From: Halodesulfurarchaeum sp.
GTDB lineage: Archaea > Halobacteriota > Halobacteria > Halobacteriales > Halobacteriaceae
DNA length: 7,528 nt
Assembly: GCA_018334775.1 (NCBI GenBank)
Contig: JAGXLJ010000051.1
Span: forward strand, 1-7,528
Reading direction: 5' to 3'
Position 1 is the first letter of the stretch. Each line of letters opens with the position of its first letter. The position numbers and the translations under genes are program-made. The notes beneath the pieces are model-generated. The model did not search any database. It saw nothing but the letters and a program-made list of their open reading frames with translations, and had not been told where the DNA came from. Below are positions 6,304-7,528 of the stretch, one piece after another.

Positions 6304-7528
6304 ATGATGATCGAAGCACTGCTCGTCGTGACGGTGGCAAGCGCCGTTGCGGTCATGTTCGCAGACGAAGAGATCGCCGGGCGGCTCGCGTTCTGGCTGA
6401 GTCTGTTGCCCCTCGCTGGAGCACTCCTCATGTTCTTGGGCTTTGACGGGTCCGGGAACGCGCTTCTCGGTGGCGATATCGCGTATCAAACCCAAGCAGA
6501 CTGGATCAGTCTTGGCGACCTTTCGGTCGGATATCACGTCGGTGTCGACGGAATCGGGCTCTCGCTCGTGGTTCTGACCACGGTGTTGATGAGCCTCGCT
6601 ATTCTGTCAGCCTGGACACCGATCGACGAGCGTCAATCCCAGTTCTACGGGTTGATGCTGTTCATGGAAGCCAGCCTGATTGGGGTCTTTACCGCACTTG
6701 ACTTCCTCGCATGGTTCGTCGCCTGGGAGTTCGTGCTCGTCCCGATGTACTTCCTGATCGCCATCTGGGGCGGTCCACGTCGGAAGTACGCCGCAATCAA
6801 GTTCTTCGTGTATACCAACGTGGCGAGCCTGGTGATGTTCATCGGGTTCATTGCGCTGGTGTTTGGCCTCCCGGTCAACTCGCTTGACCTACCGACGATT
6901 ACCCAATCGCTCCACGCGGGCGAACTTGGGTCCCTAGCGGGTATACAGCCAGGGACGCTGAAAGCAGTCGCCTTCATCGCGATGTTCGCCGGATTTGCGG
7001 TAAAGGTGCCGATGGTTCCGTTCCATACGTGGCTCCCGGACGCCCACGTTGAGGCGCCAACCCCGGTGTCGGTGATCCTAGCCGGGGTGCTCTTGAAAAT
7101 GGGGACCTACGCGATGCTCAGGTTCAACTTCACGATGCTCTCGGACCAGGCGATCGAGTTTGCGATTCCGATCGCTCTCTTCGCTGTTATCAGTGTGATC
7201 TATGGGGCGATGTTGGCGCTGGCCCAACAAGACCTCAAACGGATTGTTGCGTACTCCTCCATTTCTTCGATGGGCTACGTGCTCATCGGGCTGGTCGCGT
7301 ACAACCTCTACGGGCTCGGCGGTGCGACCTTCCAGATGGTCGCCCATGGGCTCATCTCGGGGCTGATGTTCATGTCAGTCGGTGTTATCTACAACGTCGC
7401 CCACACGCGCATGGTGGGTGACCTGTCCGGGATCGCCGACCGGATGCCGTTGACTGCGACGGTCTTCACCGCGGCGGCCTTCGGATACATGGGCCTGCCG
7501 CTGATGGCCGGCTTCGCCGGGGAGCTGT
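6304..7528 (+). CDS. nuoM: Complex I antiporter-like membrane subunit NuoM (ND4-like), N-terminal part, cut by window edge
   Basis: An open frame starts at ATG 6304, immediately after the nuoL stop, and runs without a stop for 408 codons to the window edge. E. coli NuoM is about 509 residues, so perhaps a fifth is missing. It is a polytopic antiporter-like ion-pumping subunit between NuoL and NuoN. Conserved residues are Glu142 in WEFVLVPMYFLIAIWGG (141-157; E. coli Glu144), Lys234 in AVKVPMVPFHTWLPDAH (232-248; E. coli Lys234), Lys265 in GVLLKMGTYAMLRF (261-274; E. coli Lys265), His348 in VAHGLISG, HTRMVGDLSG (367-376), and Glu407 in AGFAGEL at the very edge (E. coli Glu407). The APTPVSVILAGVLLKMG stretch separates NuoM from NuoL, which has GPTPVSALIHAATMVAAG. 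The gene begins with tandem ATGs (6304 and 6307), and the first is preferred because it abuts the nuoL stop. Confidence 0.96.
   Translation, partial: MMIEALLVVTVASAVAVMFADEEIAGRLAFWLSLLPLAGALLMFLGFDGSGNALLGGDIAYQTQADWISLGDLSVGYHVGVDGIGLSLVVLTTVLMSLAILSAWTPIDERQSQFYGLMLFMEASLIGVFTALDFLAWFVAWEFVLVPMYFLIAIWGGPRRKYAAIKFFVYTNVASLVMFIGFIALVFGLPVNSLDLPTITQSLHAGELGSLAGIQPGTLKAVAFIAMFAGFAVKVPMVPFHTWLPDAHVEAPTPVSVILAGVLLKMGTYAMLRFNFTMLSDQAIEFAIPIALFAVISVIYGAMLALAQQDLKRIVAYSSISSMGYVLIGLVAYNLYGLGGATFQMVAHGLISGLMFMSVGVIYNVAHTRMVGDLSGIADRMPLTATVFTAAAFGYMGLPLMAGFAGEL

Noticed and set aside
6304..6312. Second ATG of the tandem ATGATG as the nuoM start
   Set aside because: It cannot be excluded, but the first ATG directly abuts the nuoL stop, which suits coupled initiation. 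The difference is one Met.
4249..7528. NuoL and NuoM as Mrp-type sodium/proton antiporter subunits (MrpA/MrpD)
   Set aside because: They follow nuoK in a complete nuo gene order, and NuoL has the lateral-helix C-terminus of complex I rather than MrpA-type extra domains.
1..7528. Internal promoter, terminator, RNA gene, insertion sequence, CRISPR or attachment site
   Set aside because: No gap between genes exceeds one base, and I saw no tandem or dispersed repeats, hairpin plus T-run, tRNA-like fold, or change in coding style that would support any of these.

Overview
The window is a dense, single-strand stretch of a respiratory complex I (NuoABCDHIJKLMN-type) operon from an extremely halophilic archaeon (class Halobacteria). 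The assignment rests on the fused NuoCD protein, the very acidic soluble subunits (NuoCD, the NuoI tail and the NuoB tail), a base composition of roughly 60% G+C judged by eye, Shine-Dalgarno sequences matching the archaeal 16S 3' end, and a nuoJ split into two genes. I cannot name a genus from the sequence.

Layout, all on the + strand: the 3' end of nuoB (1-200), nuoCD fusion (197-1873), nuoH (1873-2937), nuoI (2934-3395), nuoJ1 (3392-3646), nuoJ2 (3643-3942), nuoK (3942-4247), nuoL (4249-6303) and the 5' part of nuoM (6304 to the window end, still open). Consecutive genes overlap by 4 bases (ATGA) or 1 base (TAATG), or sit 0-1 bases apart. There is no intergenic space for a promoter or terminator. 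The operon promoter and nuoA must lie upstream, and the rest of nuoM and probably nuoN downstream.

How the genes work together: NuoB, NuoCD and NuoI form the connecting arm. NuoI carries two 4Fe-4S clusters, NuoB the terminal cluster (its ligands lie upstream of the window), and the D half of NuoCD the quinone-binding His and Tyr. NuoH closes the quinone chamber and leads into the membrane arm. NuoJ1, NuoJ2, NuoK, NuoL and NuoM form the ion-translocating membrane arm, and the key Glu/Lys residues of NuoK, NuoL and NuoM are all present. The NADH-oxidising module (NuoE, F, G) is missing where bacterial operons carry it: nuoCD runs straight into nuoH. This makes it an 11-subunit-type, Fpo-like enzyme whose electron donor cannot be read from this window.

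This is a conserved housekeeping locus. I see no mobile element, CRISPR array, RNA gene, defence system or unknown protein. The points worth a second look are subtle: residue substitutions in the NuoH loop and N-terminal region, the split nuoJ, and ribosome-binding sites embedded in the 3' ends of upstream genes.
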